Assembly (NCBI RefSeq): GCF_900091465.1
Contig: NZ_FMHV01000002.1
Coordinates: 1,860,001-1,924,000 of the forward strand
Direction: 5' to 3'
DNA from: Micromonospora rhizosphaerae
Lineage (GTDB): Bacteria > Actinomycetota > Actinomycetes > Mycobacteriales > Micromonosporaceae
Length of the DNA: 64,000 bases
This document shows positions 1-8,369 of this stretch, in pieces. Under the pieces are notes generated by a model, which saw only the letters and a list, made by a program, of their open reading frames with translations, did not search any database and was not told the DNA's origin. Numbering within the stretch: the first letter of the stretch is position 1; each line of letters begins with the position of its first letter. Made by a program: the position numbers and the translations under genes.

Positions 1-112
1 GGCCGCCGGGCCGGGATGCGTCATAAGGTGTCCGACCGGGTTCGCCGATAAGATCGCGTGCGCCGGTCGGCACCGCCGACGGTGAGACCGCATACGTGGA
101 AGGAGCCGCGCC

Positions 113-325
113 GTGGCCCTGGACCCGCAATTGCTCGAGATCCTCGCCTGTCCGGACACACACCACGCCCCGCTCGACTACGACGCGCAGTCGCAGACGC
201 TGACCTGCACCGAGTGCGGTCGGATCTTCGAGGTCCGCGACGACGTGCCGGTGCTCCTGCTGGATGAGGCGCGCGGCGGGCCCGCGGCGGAGAACCCGCG
301 CGGCGGCTCCGCGTCGCAGCGGTGA
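113..325 (+). CDS. Trm112 family protein
   Basis: Short zinc-ribbon protein of 70 residues related to Trm112, which in other organisms is a partner and activator of methyltransferases. Cys13, Cys32 and Cys35 are visible, with His17/His18 next to the first Cys, which fits the actinobacterial version of the zinc site. The GTG start follows a GGAG-like ribosome site. The stop overlaps the GTG start of the next gene by four bases, so the two are probably translationally coupled. It sits beside sugar-phosphate genes, in the place where mycobacteria have the manB-Rv3256c-manA block. Function here is inferred from the family only. Confidence 0.85.
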   Translation: MALDPQLLEILACPDTHHAPLDYDAQSQTLTCTECGRIFEVRDDVPVLLLDEARGGPAAENPRGGSASQR

Positions 326-1518
326 TGGAGGGTACGGCCGGGGTCAGCGGGCACCGGTACGCCGACGAGTCGTTCCTGGACAACCCGGACGCGCTCAACG
401 AGCAGGACCCGGGCGGCATGCTCCGGTTCACCGCATCGGCGGGCGCCCAGGTGCGCGAGTCGGCGGCCCTGGCGGCCGAGGCCAACCTGAGCATCCTCGC
501 CGACGAGGGGCGTCCGCGGGCGGTCGTCATCGCCGGCATCGGCACCGCGGGGCGTACCGGTGACATCCTCGCCACCGTCGCCGGGCCGCGTTGCCCGGTG
601 CCGGTCATCCCGCACCGCAGCGCCGGCGTACCCGGCTGGGTCGGTGCGGCGGACGTGGTGATCGCGGTGAGCGCCTCCGGTCGCAGCCCCGAGGCGCTCG
701 GCGCCGCTGAGGCGGCGCACCGCCGTGGCGCCCGGCTGGTCGCCGTCGGCGCCCCGGATTCGCAGCTCCAGTCGGTGGCCGAGCGGGCCCGGGCGCCGTT
801 CATCCCGGTGCCGCGGCGCGCCCCGGCGCGGGCGAGTCTCTGGGCGCTTACCGTGCCCGTGCTGCTCGCCGCCCGTACGCTCGGGCTGGTGAAGGTGAAC
901 GAGGCGGACCTGGCCGAGACCGCGGCCCGGCTGGACGCGGACGCCGACCGGTGCCGCCCGACCGCCGAGTCCTTCGTCAACCCAGCCAAGTCGCTGGCCC
1001 TGGGCTTGGCCGGCTCGATCCCGATCGTCTGGGGCTCGTCCCCGCTCGCCACCGTGGCCGCGCGGCGGTTCGGTGACACCCTGTCTGCCAACGCCCGCTA
1101 CCCGGTGGTCGCCGGGGCGCTCGGCGAGGCCGGCCGGGGTCGCGTCGGCCTGCTGGACGGCGTCTTCGGCGGGCTGGCCGAGGGGGAGCGGGACATCTTC
1201 GCCGACCCGGACGAGACCGACGGCGGCGCCACCCGGCTGCGGCTGGTTCTGCTTCGCGACGGCGGGCTCAACGCCGAGGACGACACCGACGAGCCGCTGG
1301 TGGTCGAGGAGCGCCGGGCGGAGGCCGTGCAGACCCTCGCCGAGCGGCGCGGGGTGCGCTGCGACGTGGTCACCGCCGAGGGGGGTTCTGCGCTGGAACG
1401 GCTCGCCTCGCTGATCGCCGTGCCAGACTTCGCCTCGATCTACCTCGCACTCGCGCACGGACTGGACCCCATGGCGGTTCCGGCCATCACGGAAATGAAG
1501 GAGCTGGCAAACCAGTGA
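322..1518 (+). CDS. SIS-domain sugar isomerase-like protein
   Basis: Protein of 398 residues resembling the bifunctional phosphoglucose/phosphomannose isomerase group and the mycobacterial Rv3256c family that precedes manA. Two SIS-type sugar-phosphate folds are expected. The first shows a glycine-rich IAGIGTAGRTGD segment near residue 72 and a serine-rich VSASGRSPEA loop near residue 115, both typical of phosphosugar binding. The GTG start overlaps the Trm112 stop, and the stop overlaps the next GTG by four bases, so it lies inside an operon. True isomerase activity is not proven; a structural or regulatory role in mannose metabolism is possible. Confidence 0.8.
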   Translation: MMEGTAGVSGHRYADESFLDNPDALNEQDPGGMLRFTASAGAQVRESAALAAEANLSILADEGRPRAVVIAGIGTAGRTGDILATVAGPRCPVPVIPHRSAGVPGWVGAADVVIAVSASGRSPEALGAAEAAHRRGARLVAVGAPDSQLQSVAERARAPFIPVPRRAPARASLWALTVPVLLAARTLGLVKVNEADLAETAARLDADADRCRPTAESFVNPAKSLALGLAGSIPIVWGSSPLATVAARRFGDTLSANARYPVVAGALGEAGRGRVGLLDGVFGGLAEGERDIFADPDETDGGATRLRLVLLRDGGLNAEDDTDEPLVVEERRAEAVQTLAERRGVRCDVVTAEGGSALERLASLIAVPDFASIYLALAHGLDPMAVPAITEMKELANQ

Positions 1519-2522
1519 GCGCTAATGGGGGGACGAAGGCGGTCATCGCCGCCCTGCTGGCGAACCTCGGCATCGCCGTCACCAAGTTCATCGCGTTCGC
1601 GCTGACGAACTCGTCGTCGATGTTGGCGGAGGCGATCCACTCGGTCGCCGACTCCGGCAACCAGGGGCTGCTGCTGCTCGGTGGCCGGCGGGCCAAGCGG
1701 GCGGCCACCCCGCAGCACCCCTTCGGCTACGGCCGCGAGCGCTACATCTACGCGTTCATCGTCTCCATCGTGCTGTTCAGCGTCGGTGGTCTCTTCGCGC
1801 TGTACGAGGCGTACCACAAGTGGGCCGAGCCACACCCCATCGAGAACTGGCAGTGGGTGCCGGTCGCCGTGCTGGTGATCGCGATCGTCATGGAGGCGTT
1901 CTCCTTCCGGACCGCCGTCAGGGAGTCCAACCACACCCGGGGCAAGCAGTCCTGGGTGCACTTCGTCCGCCGGGCCAAGGCTCCGGAGCTGCCGGTGGTG
2001 CTGCTGGAGGACCTCGGCGCCCTGGTTGGTCTGGTCTTCGCGCTCTTCGGCGTCGGCATGACGCTGATCACCCACGACGGCAGGTGGGACGCGGTCGGCA
2101 CCGCGGCGATCGGCGTGCTGCTGGTCACCATCGCGATCATCCTCGCCATCGAGACCAAGAGCCTGCTGCTCGGTGAGGGCGCGGAGGCGCACGAGGTCGC
2201 GGCGATCGAGAAGGCGATGACCGAGGGCCCCGAGGTCGAGCGGATCATCCACATGAAGACGCTCTACCTGGGGCCGGACGAGCTGATGGTCGCGGCGAAG
2301 ATCGCGGTGCCGCCGTGCGACTACGCGGAGGAGGTGGCCCGGGGAATCAACGCCGTCGAGGCCCGAGTCCGCACCGCCGTGCCGCACGCCCGGGTCATCT
2401 ACCTGGAGCCGGACATCTACAGCGCCGCCGCCGACCAGGCGGGCACCGGGAGCGCCGCTCACACCGCCGTGCCCGAGTCGGAGACCGAGCCGGGCCAGAT
2501 CGCCGGGCGGCCCGGGAGCTGA
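1515..2522 (+). CDS. Cation diffusion facilitator family transporter
   Basis: Membrane transporter of 335 residues in the CDF family, which exports divalent metal ions such as zinc by proton antiport. The first membrane segment contains the family's typical alanine/serine stretch followed by HSVADSGNQ near residue 42, where the His and Asp are expected metal ligands. Several hydrophobic helices follow up to about residue 215, then a soluble C-terminal domain of about 100 residues. It overlaps the upstream gene by four bases and ends two bases before manA, so it shares their transcript. The metal specificity cannot be read from the sequence. Confidence 0.88.
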   Translation: MSANGGTKAVIAALLANLGIAVTKFIAFALTNSSSMLAEAIHSVADSGNQGLLLLGGRRAKRAATPQHPFGYGRERYIYAFIVSIVLFSVGGLFALYEAYHKWAEPHPIENWQWVPVAVLVIAIVMEAFSFRTAVRESNHTRGKQSWVHFVRRAKAPELPVVLLEDLGALVGLVFALFGVGMTLITHDGRWDAVGTAAIGVLLVTIAIILAIETKSLLLGEGAEAHEVAAIEKAMTEGPEVERIIHMKTLYLGPDELMVAAKIAVPPCDYAEEVARGINAVEARVRTAVPHARVIYLEPDIYSAAADQAGTGSAAHTAVPESETEPGQIAGRPGS

Positions 2523-2524
2523 CC

Positions 2525-3673
2525 GTGGAGCTCTTGCAGGGTCGGATCCGCGACTACGCCTGGGGCTCCCGGTCGGCGATCGCCGAGCTCCAGGGGCGTC
2601 CGGTGCCGAGCGACGGGCCGGAGGCGGAGCTGTGGCTGGGCGCCCACCCGGGCGCCCCGGCCACGGTCGACCGGGACGGCACCCCGGTCAGCCTGACCGA
2701 CCTGCTGGTCGCCGAGCCGGCGCACTGGCTGGGCGAACGGCTGGTCGGCCGGTTCGGTACCCGGCTGCCGTTCCTGCTCAAGGTGCTCGCCGCCGACGCC
2801 CCGCTGAGCCTGCAGGCCCATCCGGACCCGGAGCAGGCCCGGGCCGGGTACGCCGCCGACGCCGAACGCGTCAACTATGTCGACCCGTACCACAAGCCGG
2901 AACTGCTGGTCGCGCTCTCGCCGTTCGAGGCACTCTGCGGGTTCCGCGACCCGGCGGCGTCGGCCGCGGCGCTCGCCGCGTTCGGCGTACCCGCCCTGGA
3001 ACCGGTGGTGGCCGCGCTGCGCGCCGGGCCGACGGGGCTGCGGGAGGCCGTACGCCTGCTGCTGAGCTGGCCCGCGACGGAGCGCGCCGGGCTGGTGGCG
3101 GAGATGCTGGCGGCGGAGGTCGCCGGCCCGGACGCCCTGCTGGCCCGTGGGCTGGCCGTCCACTACCCGGCCGACCCCGGGGTGCTGGTGGCGCTGCTGC
3201 TCAACCACGTACAGCTGGAACGGGGCGAGGCGATCTGGATGCCGGCCGGCAACCTGCACGCCTACCTGCGGGGCACCGGCGTGGAAATCATGGCGGCCAG
3301 CGACAACGTGCTGCGCGGCGGACTGACCCCCAAGCGGGTCGACGTGGAGGAACTGCTGCGGGTGCTGCGCTTCGAGGTGCTCCACGAGCCGGTCGTCGCG
3401 CCGGTCCCGGTGGCGCCGGGCGTGGTGACCTGGCCGGTGCCGGTGGACGACTTCGCGCTGCACGAGGTGACGGTGGAGGCGGGGACCGCCGCCGTGCGGC
3501 TCGCGCTGCCCGGTCCCCGGGTGGTGCTCTGTTGCGCCGGCAAGCTCGCCATCGACGACGGCGTGGGCACGGTCACCCTCGGGCCGGGACAGGCGGCCGT
3601 CGGCACCGCCTCCGGTGGGGCGCTGGTGATCGGTGGCGAGGGCGAGGCGTACGTCGCCACCTGCGGCCGCTGA
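2525..3673 (+). CDS. manA: Mannose-6-phosphate isomerase, class I
   Basis: Zinc enzyme of 382 residues that interconverts mannose-6-phosphate and fructose-6-phosphate, feeding GDP-mannose and glycoconjugate synthesis. It opens with a typical ELLQGRIRDYAWGS segment. The expected metal-ligand regions are present as LQAHPDPEQA, HKPELLVAL and GNLHAYLRG, followed by the ASDNVLRGGLTPK stretch characteristic of type I isomerases. I chose the GTG at 2525 because it follows the upstream stop directly and gives the family's usual N-terminus; the frame stays open further upstream but that extension overlaps the transporter gene. It closes a four-gene run with overlapping or adjoining ends. Confidence 0.93.
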   Translation: MELLQGRIRDYAWGSRSAIAELQGRPVPSDGPEAELWLGAHPGAPATVDRDGTPVSLTDLLVAEPAHWLGERLVGRFGTRLPFLLKVLAADAPLSLQAHPDPEQARAGYAADAERVNYVDPYHKPELLVALSPFEALCGFRDPAASAAALAAFGVPALEPVVAALRAGPTGLREAVRLLLSWPATERAGLVAEMLAAEVAGPDALLARGLAVHYPADPGVLVALLLNHVQLERGEAIWMPAGNLHAYLRGTGVEIMAASDNVLRGGLTPKRVDVEELLRVLRFEVLHEPVVAPVPVAPGVVTWPVPVDDFALHEVTVEAGTAAVRLALPGPRVVLCCAGKLAIDDGVGTVTLGPGQAAVGTASGGALVIGGEGEAYVATCGR

Positions 3674-3811
3674 GCTGCGGGACCGGTTCGCAGCGCAAGT
3701 CCGACTTTCCCGAAATGACTTGACGCCACCCTCGCTCAGTGTGACTCTATGGGTACGCAGCGTTGTCGCGACGAAGGTCCGAGAGCGCGCGGGGAACCAA
3801 ACCGGGGGGAT

Positions 3812-3867
3812 GCACGGGGCGGCCGGCTGCTGGACGGAAAGTCCGTTCACGACCGACCGCCCCGTGC
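3812..3867 (+). other. Structured 5' leader upstream of ahcY
   Basis: The 278-base leader between manA and ahcY holds a perfect 11-bp stem, GCACGGGGCGG at 3812-3822 with its complement at 3857-3867. Inside it is a smaller hairpin, ACGGA/TCCGT around an AAG loop near 3834-3846. A weak promoter may lie upstream (TTGACG at 3720-3725). The position suggests regulation of the S-adenosylhomocysteine hydrolase gene, but the sequence does not match the SAH or SAM riboswitch cores I know. It could be a new leader, an attenuator, or chance pairing in GC-rich DNA. Confidence 0.35.
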
Positions 3868-3951
3868 GCTGTCCGCCGACCGGGCCGTGCTCCGTCAGCC
3901 CGCGAGCGTAAGGTGGAAGGCTGCGCAGCACATCGTTCGACAGGAGCTTCC

Positions 3952-5451
3952 ATGACCAGCACCCTCCCGGCTGCCCCCAGCGGCGCGCCGTCCGAGGCCC
4001 GGCCGAGCACCCTCGCTGAGGGCGACTACAAGGTGGCGGATCTGTCGCTCGCCGAGTTCGGGCGCAAGGAGATCCGGCTCGCCGAGCACGAGATGCCCGG
4101 CCTGATGGCACTCCGGCGCGAGTTCGCCGACGCGCAGCCGCTCGCCGGTGCCCGGATCACCGGCTCGCTGCACATGACCATCCAGACCGCCGTCCTGATC
4201 GAGACCCTGGTCGCGCTCGGCGCGCAGGTCCGCTGGGCGTCCTGCAACATCTTCTCCACCCAGGACCACGCGGCCGCCGCGATCGTCGTCGGCCCCAACG
4301 GCACCCCCGAGGCGCCGGCCGGCGTCCCGGTGTACGCCTGGAAGGGCGAGAGCCTGGAGGAGTACTGGTGGTGCACCGAGCAGGTGTTGACCTGGCCGGA
4401 CGGCCAGGGCCCCAACATGATCCTCGACGACGGCGGTGACGCCACCCTGCTCGTCCACAAGGGCGTCGAGTTCGAGAAGGCCGGGGTCGTCCCGCCGGTC
4501 GAGTCCGCCGACTCCGAGGAGTACGCGGTCATCCTCAAGCTGCTGCACCGCTCGCTCGCCGAGGACGGCCAGCGCTGGACCCGGATCGGCGCCGGTATCA
4601 AGGGCGTGACCGAGGAGACCACCACCGGTGTGCACCGGCTCTACGAGATGCACCGCGCCGGCACCCTGCTCTTCCCGGCCATCAACGTCAACGACTCGGT
4701 GACCAAGAGCAAGTTCGACAACAAGTACGGCACTCGCCACTCGCTGATCGACGGCATCAACCGGGCCACCGACGTGCTGATCGGCGGCAAGATGGCCGTC
4801 GTGCTCGGCTACGGCGACGTGGGCAAGGGCTGCGCCGAGTCGCTGCGCGGCCAGGGCGCCCGGGTCGTGGTGACCGAGGTCGACCCGATCTGCGCGCTGC
4901 AGGCGGCGATGGACGGCTACCAGGTGTCCACCCTCGACGACGTGGTCGAGCAGGCGGACATCTTCGTCACCGCCACCGGCTGCTTCAGCGTCATCACCAA
5001 CGAGCACATGGCCCGGATGAAGCACCAGGCCATCGTCGGCAACATCGGGCACTTCGACAACGAGATCGACATGGCCGGCCTGGCCAAGCGCCCGGACGTC
5101 ACCCGGGAGAACATCAAGCCGCAGGTCGACCTCTGGAAGTTCGACGACGGCCACGCCGTCATCGTGCTCTCCGAGGGGCGTCTGCTGAACCTGGGCAACG
5201 CCACCGGGCACCCGAGCTTCGTGATGTCGAACTCGTTCTCCAACCAGACCATCGCCCAGATCGAGCTCTTCACCAAGACCGAGGAGTACCCGGTCGGCGT
5301 CTACGTGCTCCCCAAGCACCTGGACGAGAAGGTCGCCCGGCTGCACCTGGACGCCCTCGGCGCCAAGCTGAGCACCCTCACCAAGGACCAGGCCGCCTAC
5401 CTGGGCGTGCCGCAGGAGGGTCCGTTCAAGCCCGAGCACTACCGCTACTGA
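3952..5451 (+). CDS. ahcY: Adenosylhomocysteinase
   Basis: Cytosolic NAD-dependent enzyme of 499 residues that hydrolyses S-adenosyl-L-homocysteine to adenosine and homocysteine, removing the inhibitory product of methylation. The sequence is canonical: substrate-site segments [14 protein letters not shown] and [16 protein letters not shown], the Rossmann motif GYGDVGKG near residue 285, and the conserved C-terminus ending KPEHYRY. The ATG at 3952 follows a CAGGAG ribosome site by a few bases; the frame is open upstream but without family similarity. It is probably a single transcription unit, with a structured leader before it and a strong hairpin after it. Confidence 0.97.
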   Translation: MTSTLPAAPSGAPSEARPSTLAEGDYKVADLSLAEFGRKEIRLAEHEMPGLMALRREFADAQPLAGARITGSLHMTIQTAVLIETLVALGAQVRWASCNIFSTQDHAAAAIVVGPNGTPEAPAGVPVYAWKGESLEEYWWCTEQVLTWPDGQGPNMILDDGGDATLLVHKGVEFEKAGVVPPVESADSEEYAVILKLLHRSLAEDGQRWTRIGAGIKGVTEETTTGVHRLYEMHRAGTLLFPAINVNDSVTKSKFDNKYGTRHSLIDGINRATDVLIGGKMAVVLGYGDVGKGCAESLRGQGARVVVTEVDPICALQAAMDGYQVSTLDDVVEQADIFVTATGCFSVITNEHMARMKHQAIVGNIGHFDNEIDMAGLAKRPDVTRENIKPQVDLWKFDDGHAVIVLSEGRLLNLGNATGHPSFVMSNSFSNQTIAQIELFTKTEEYPVGVYVLPKHLDEKVARLHLDALGAKLSTLTKDQAAYLGVPQEGPFKPEHYRY

Positions 5452-5461
5452 TCGACACCCC

Positions 5462-5499
5462 GGAACCGGGTCGGCCGCCCCCGCGGCCGGCCCGGTTCC
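5462..5499. terminator. Hairpin terminator after ahcY
   Basis: A near-perfect 17-bp hairpin (GGAACCGGGTCGGCCGC with its complement, four-base loop) lies ten bases after the ahcY stop. There is no T-run, which is common for actinobacterial terminators. Because the next gene is convergent, it probably works in both directions together with the palindrome that follows. Confidence 0.7.
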
Positions 5500-5522
5500 G
5501 CCTTCGCGGGCCGGCCGACCCG

Positions 5523-5591
5523 CTTTGCTCTGCTGCAGCAGACGCAACACTGGGAGCGCTTCGGTGTTGCCTGGACTGCAGCAGAGCAAAG
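5523..5591. repeat. Large palindromic element with a double stem
   Basis: A perfect 16-bp inverted repeat, CTTTGCTCTGCTGCAG at 5523-5538 and its complement at 5576-5591, encloses a 5-nt bulge on each side. An inner 7-bp stem follows, GCAACAC at 5544-5550 and GTGTTGC at 5564-5570, closed by a 13-nt loop. It lies between convergent genes just after the ahcY terminator. It may be a second bidirectional terminator or a dispersed palindromic repeat of this genus; the near-perfect arms favour an active or recently copied element. Confidence 0.7.
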
Positions 5592-5662
5592 GGGCTGAAG
5601 CAGGCGGGTCAGGGCGCGCTCCGCAGGCAAGCGGCGGTGAGGCGAGGCGGACCGTGGTCGGG

Positions 5663-5830
5663 TCAGTCCGGGCGGGAGCGGCGGCGGGTCGGGCGGATCC
5701 AGGTCCAGACGCACCAGGCGAGCCAGGCCAGCGAAACGGCGGTGGCCAGCAGGCGCAGCCGCAGCGCGCTGAGCAGCATCACCAGGGCCAGCACCGCCAG
5801 CCAGGGCAGCAGGCCCTTCAACGTTGCCAC
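5663..5830 (-). CDS. Small membrane protein downstream of the TPR gene
   Basis: Predicted 55-residue protein with two hydrophobic segments (near residues 8-24 and 30-46) and a basic tail rich in Arg. The GTG at 5830 overlaps the last 13 bases of the TPR gene and is preceded by a GGTGAG-like ribosome site; an ATG at 5872 is possible but lacks one. The TPR protein itself ends in a similar hydrophobic hairpin with a WxWI-type motif and basic end, so the two may be related by partial duplication. No function is known. Confidence 0.5.
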   Translation of the reverse strand: MATLKGLLPWLAVLALVMLLSALRLRLLATAVSLAWLAWCVWTWIRPTRRRSRPD

Positions 5831-6690
5831 CGGCGGCTCACCACCCGGCGGACCAGCGGCGGGGCGATCCATGAATAGACGCAGTAGAGGACCCAGGCCA
5901 GCCCGACCAGCGCCGCTGGCCCCTTCAAGCCGGCCAGGTTGAGCGCCGCGATGGTGCCGACCGCGATCAGCCACGTGCGCAGGACGCCCAGCCGGAACAA
6001 CGGTCGGAGCGGGACCAGCAGCGGGTGGGCGTACAGCCGAGCCTCCCAGGCCGCCTCGGCGTAGTCCGGGTCGCCCGGGTCCTGCGCCACCGCACGACCG
6101 AAGGAGTGACGGGCCTCGCCGACCCGGCCCCGCTCGGAGGCCATGCTGCCGTACAGGGCCAGCGCCGCCGGGTGCTCCGGCCAGCGGCCGAGGAACTCCC
6201 GAGCCACCCGCTCGGCCTCCCGGTCGTCACCGCGGGCGTACGCGAGCTGGAAGCGGCCGGCGTAGACGGCCGGCGACTCCGGGGCCAGCTCGGCGGCCCG
6301 GGCGAGCAGCCGGGCGGCCTTGTCGGTCTGGCCCACGGCCGAGCAGAGGTCGGCGTACTGGCAGAGCAGCCACGGGTGCTGCGGTTCGATCGCCAGCCCG
6401 TCCAGCAGCGCCCGCTCCGCCGGGGCCAGCTCGCCCTGGTGCCGCAGGGCGAGGCCGAGCCGGCCGAACAGCTCCGCGTCCGGGCCGGTCTCCGCCAGCC
6501 CCTGCCGGGCCACGTCGGCGACGGCGTACCACCGATCGAGGGCGGAGAGCGCGGCCGCCCGGAGCTGGAACGCCTGCCGGCTGGTGGCCACCCCGCCGGA
6601 GAGCCGCCCGAGCTCCTCCAGGGCCTGCTCCGGCCGGTTCAGGTCGAGCAGGGCGGCCACCCGGTCGAGCTGCCGATCCGGCGCGGTCAC
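5818..6690 (-). CDS. TPR-repeat protein with C-terminal membrane hairpin
   Basis: Protein of 290 residues. Residues 1-215 are made of tetratricopeptide-like helical repeats with the usual small-residue pattern (for example LGLALRHQGELAPAERALL near residue 97), a fold for protein-protein contacts. Residues about 225-280 form two hydrophobic segments, so it is probably anchored in the cell membrane by its C-terminus with the repeats in the cytosol. It is the middle gene of a minus-strand group with the membrane protein at 6761 upstream and a tiny membrane protein downstream. Role unknown; scaffolding of a membrane complex is a reasonable guess. Confidence 0.75.
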   Translation of the reverse strand: MTAPDRQLDRVAALLDLNRPEQALEELGRLSGGVATSRQAFQLRAAALSALDRWYAVADVARQGLAETGPDAELFGRLGLALRHQGELAPAERALLDGLAIEPQHPWLLCQYADLCSAVGQTDKAARLLARAAELAPESPAVYAGRFQLAYARGDDREAERVAREFLGRWPEHPAALALYGSMASERGRVGEARHSFGRAVAQDPGDPDYAEAAWEARLYAHPLLVPLRPLFRLGVLRTWLIAVGTIAALNLAGLKGPAALVGLAWVLYCVYSWIAPPLVRRVVSRRWQR

Positions 6691-6760
6691 CGGGCGCTCC
6701 CGGCGCAGGCGCGGTCGACAACTGGTCGATCGGGTCGGCCTGCGGCGGAACCGACGCCGT

Positions 6761-7207
6761 TCACGAGCCGGCCGCCAGCAGGATCAGGAACCCCTCCGCG
6801 AACCCGAAGAGCAGCACGGCGGCGACGCCGGGCCCCCAGAGTGAGGCCGGTGTCCCGCCCCGCAGCTGGTACGCCCGGAACCGTCCCTTCTGCACCAGGT
6901 TGGCCACCAGCCAGACCAGCGCCCCGGCGAGCGCGCCGACCAGGCGGGCCGCGCCGCCCGATTGGCCGTCGAGGAGGGTGAGGGTGACCAGCACCCGGGC
7001 GGCCAGGGCGGCCAGCCCGGCCCCGACGATCGCCAGCACGGCCCGGCCGGGCAGGCGGAGCCGGGTGGAGTTGATCAGCGCCAGCACGGTGACCGCCGCA
7101 ACCCCGCCGAAGACCGCGGGGTAGAGCAGCGACCCGGGCCGCCACGGTGGGCGTCGCTGCTCGTACGCGGCGGGGGTGATGGTGGGGGTGAAGAGGTCGT
7201 CGGCCAC
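6761..7207 (-). CDS. Polytopic membrane protein, unknown function
   Basis: Protein of 148 residues with four predicted membrane segments (about residues 28-46, 55-75, 85-105 and 122-145) and a short cytosolic N-terminus that starts MADDLFTPTITPAAYEQ. I do not recognise a family with certainty. It begins a minus-strand group that continues with the TPR gene 70 bases downstream. It is transcribed divergently from the iron-uptake operon, with about 200 bases between. Confidence 0.65.
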   Translation of the reverse strand: MADDLFTPTITPAAYEQRRPPWRPGSLLYPAVFGGVAAVTVLALINSTRLRLPGRAVLAIVGAGLAALAARVLVTLTLLDGQSGGAARLVGALAGALVWLVANLVQKGRFRAYQLRGGTPASLWGPGVAAVLLFGFAEGFLILLAAGS

Positions 7208-7349
7208 GGCCGTCCTGTCTGACGAGGGGGCGTGTGCCGGATCCTGCCACAGGAGTGGCGCGCCGGAGGCCCCCGCGCCCGTCGCTAAAGGCCGGTGCGG
7301 GGCCGGGTGAAGTTCTCGTGAACGACTTGACTGGGTGCCGGATCAGGAG

Positions 7350-7388
7350 GAAGGTATGGCTGCCCTAAGTTAACTAAGGCGTGCCTAA
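7350..7388 (+). promoter_or_regulatory. Two adjacent iron-box-like operators before efeU
   Basis: Two 19-nt sites, at 7350-7368 and 7370-7388, each match 13 of 19 positions of the actinobacterial IdeR/DmdR iron-box consensus TTAGGTTAGGCTAACCTAA. They are separated by one base and end 17 bases before the efeU start. This fits iron-dependent repression by a DtxR-family regulator. The match was made by eye. Confidence 0.6.
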
Positions 7389-7405
7389 CTGATCACGGAG
7401 TACCG

Positions 7406-8341
7406 ATGTTCGCCACGTACCTGATCGGCCTGCGGGAGGGCCTGGAAGCGACCCTGGTGGTCAGCATCCTGGTCGCGTTCCTGGTGAAGTCGCAGCGGCG
7501 GGACCGGCTGCCGCAGGTGTGGGCCGGGGTCGGCCTTGCCGTGGCGCTGTCCGTCTTCTTCGGTTGGCTGATCGAGTACACCTCGACCTCGCTGCTCGCC
7601 CGCTCCGAGGACCGTGAGCTGTTCGAGGCGGTCACCTCCGTCGCGGCCGTGGTCTTCGTCACCTGGATGATCTTCTGGATGCGCAAGGCGGCCCGGACGA
7701 TCGCCGGCGAGCTGCGGGGCAAGCTCAGCGAGGCGCTCGCCGTGGGCTCCCTCGCGGTGCTCGGGATGTCCTTCCTGGCGGTGATCCGGGAGGGGCTGGA
7801 GACCGCGCTCATCTTCTACTCTGCCGCGCAGAGCGCGGCTGGCGGCGCGGGGCGGGGAGCGCTGCTCGCGCTGATCGGCGGCATCGCCACCTCCGTGGTG
7901 ATCGGCTTCCTGCTCTACAAGAGCGCCCTGAAGATCAACCTGAGCAAGTTCTTCACCTGGACGGGCGCGCTGCTCATCCTGGTCGCCGCCGGCATCTTCA
8001 AATACGGCGTGCATGACTTCCAGGAGGCCGGCGTGCTGCCCGGCCTGAGCCAGCACGCCTTCGACATCTCCTCGGTGCTCGACCCCAGTACCTGGTACGC
8101 CGCCCTGCTCGGCGGCATGTTCAACATCACCGCCACCCCGAGTGTGCTGGAGATGGTCGCCTGGGTCGCCTACGCGGTGCCGGTGCTGCTGCTCTTCCTC
8201 CGCAAGCCGGCCGCCCCCGCCAAGCCCGCTGTCCCGGCCAAGCCGGCGGCCGCCACCCCCGAGCCGGCCGCCACGGACACGTCGAGCGATCCGACGACCG
8301 CGACCGACGACGCCCCGACCTCCGCCCCCCAGAGCGCCTGA
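7406..8341 (+). CDS. efeU: Iron permease EfeU (FTR1 family)
   Basis: Membrane iron permease of 311 residues, the channel of the EfeUOB elemental/ferrous iron uptake system. Both family REGLE motifs are present, at residues 10-14 in helix 1 and 128-132 in helix 4; their Glu residues bind iron during transport. Seven membrane segments are expected up to residue 270, followed by a cytosolic tail of about 40 residues made of Ala/Pro/Lys repeats and an acidic Thr/Ser-rich end. Candidate iron boxes lie directly upstream. The efeO gene starts 28 bases after the stop, so this is the first gene of an efeUOB operon. Confidence 0.95.
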   Translation: MFATYLIGLREGLEATLVVSILVAFLVKSQRRDRLPQVWAGVGLAVALSVFFGWLIEYTSTSLLARSEDRELFEAVTSVAAVVFVTWMIFWMRKAARTIAGELRGKLSEALAVGSLAVLGMSFLAVIREGLETALIFYSAAQSAAGGAGRGALLALIGGIATSVVIGFLLYKSALKINLSKFFTWTGALLILVAAGIFKYGVHDFQEAGVLPGLSQHAFDISSVLDPSTWYAALLGGMFNITATPSVLEMVAWVAYAVPVLLLFLRKPAAPAKPAVPAKPAAATPEPAATDTSSDPTTATDDAPTSAPQSA

Positions 8342-8369
8342 CCCACCTTCTCCGAGGAGACAGAACCGA

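Noticed and set aside
3674..3951. SAH or SAM riboswitch before ahcY
   Set aside because: The conserved cores of these classes are not visible; only a generic stem is supported, so I listed it as an unassigned leader.
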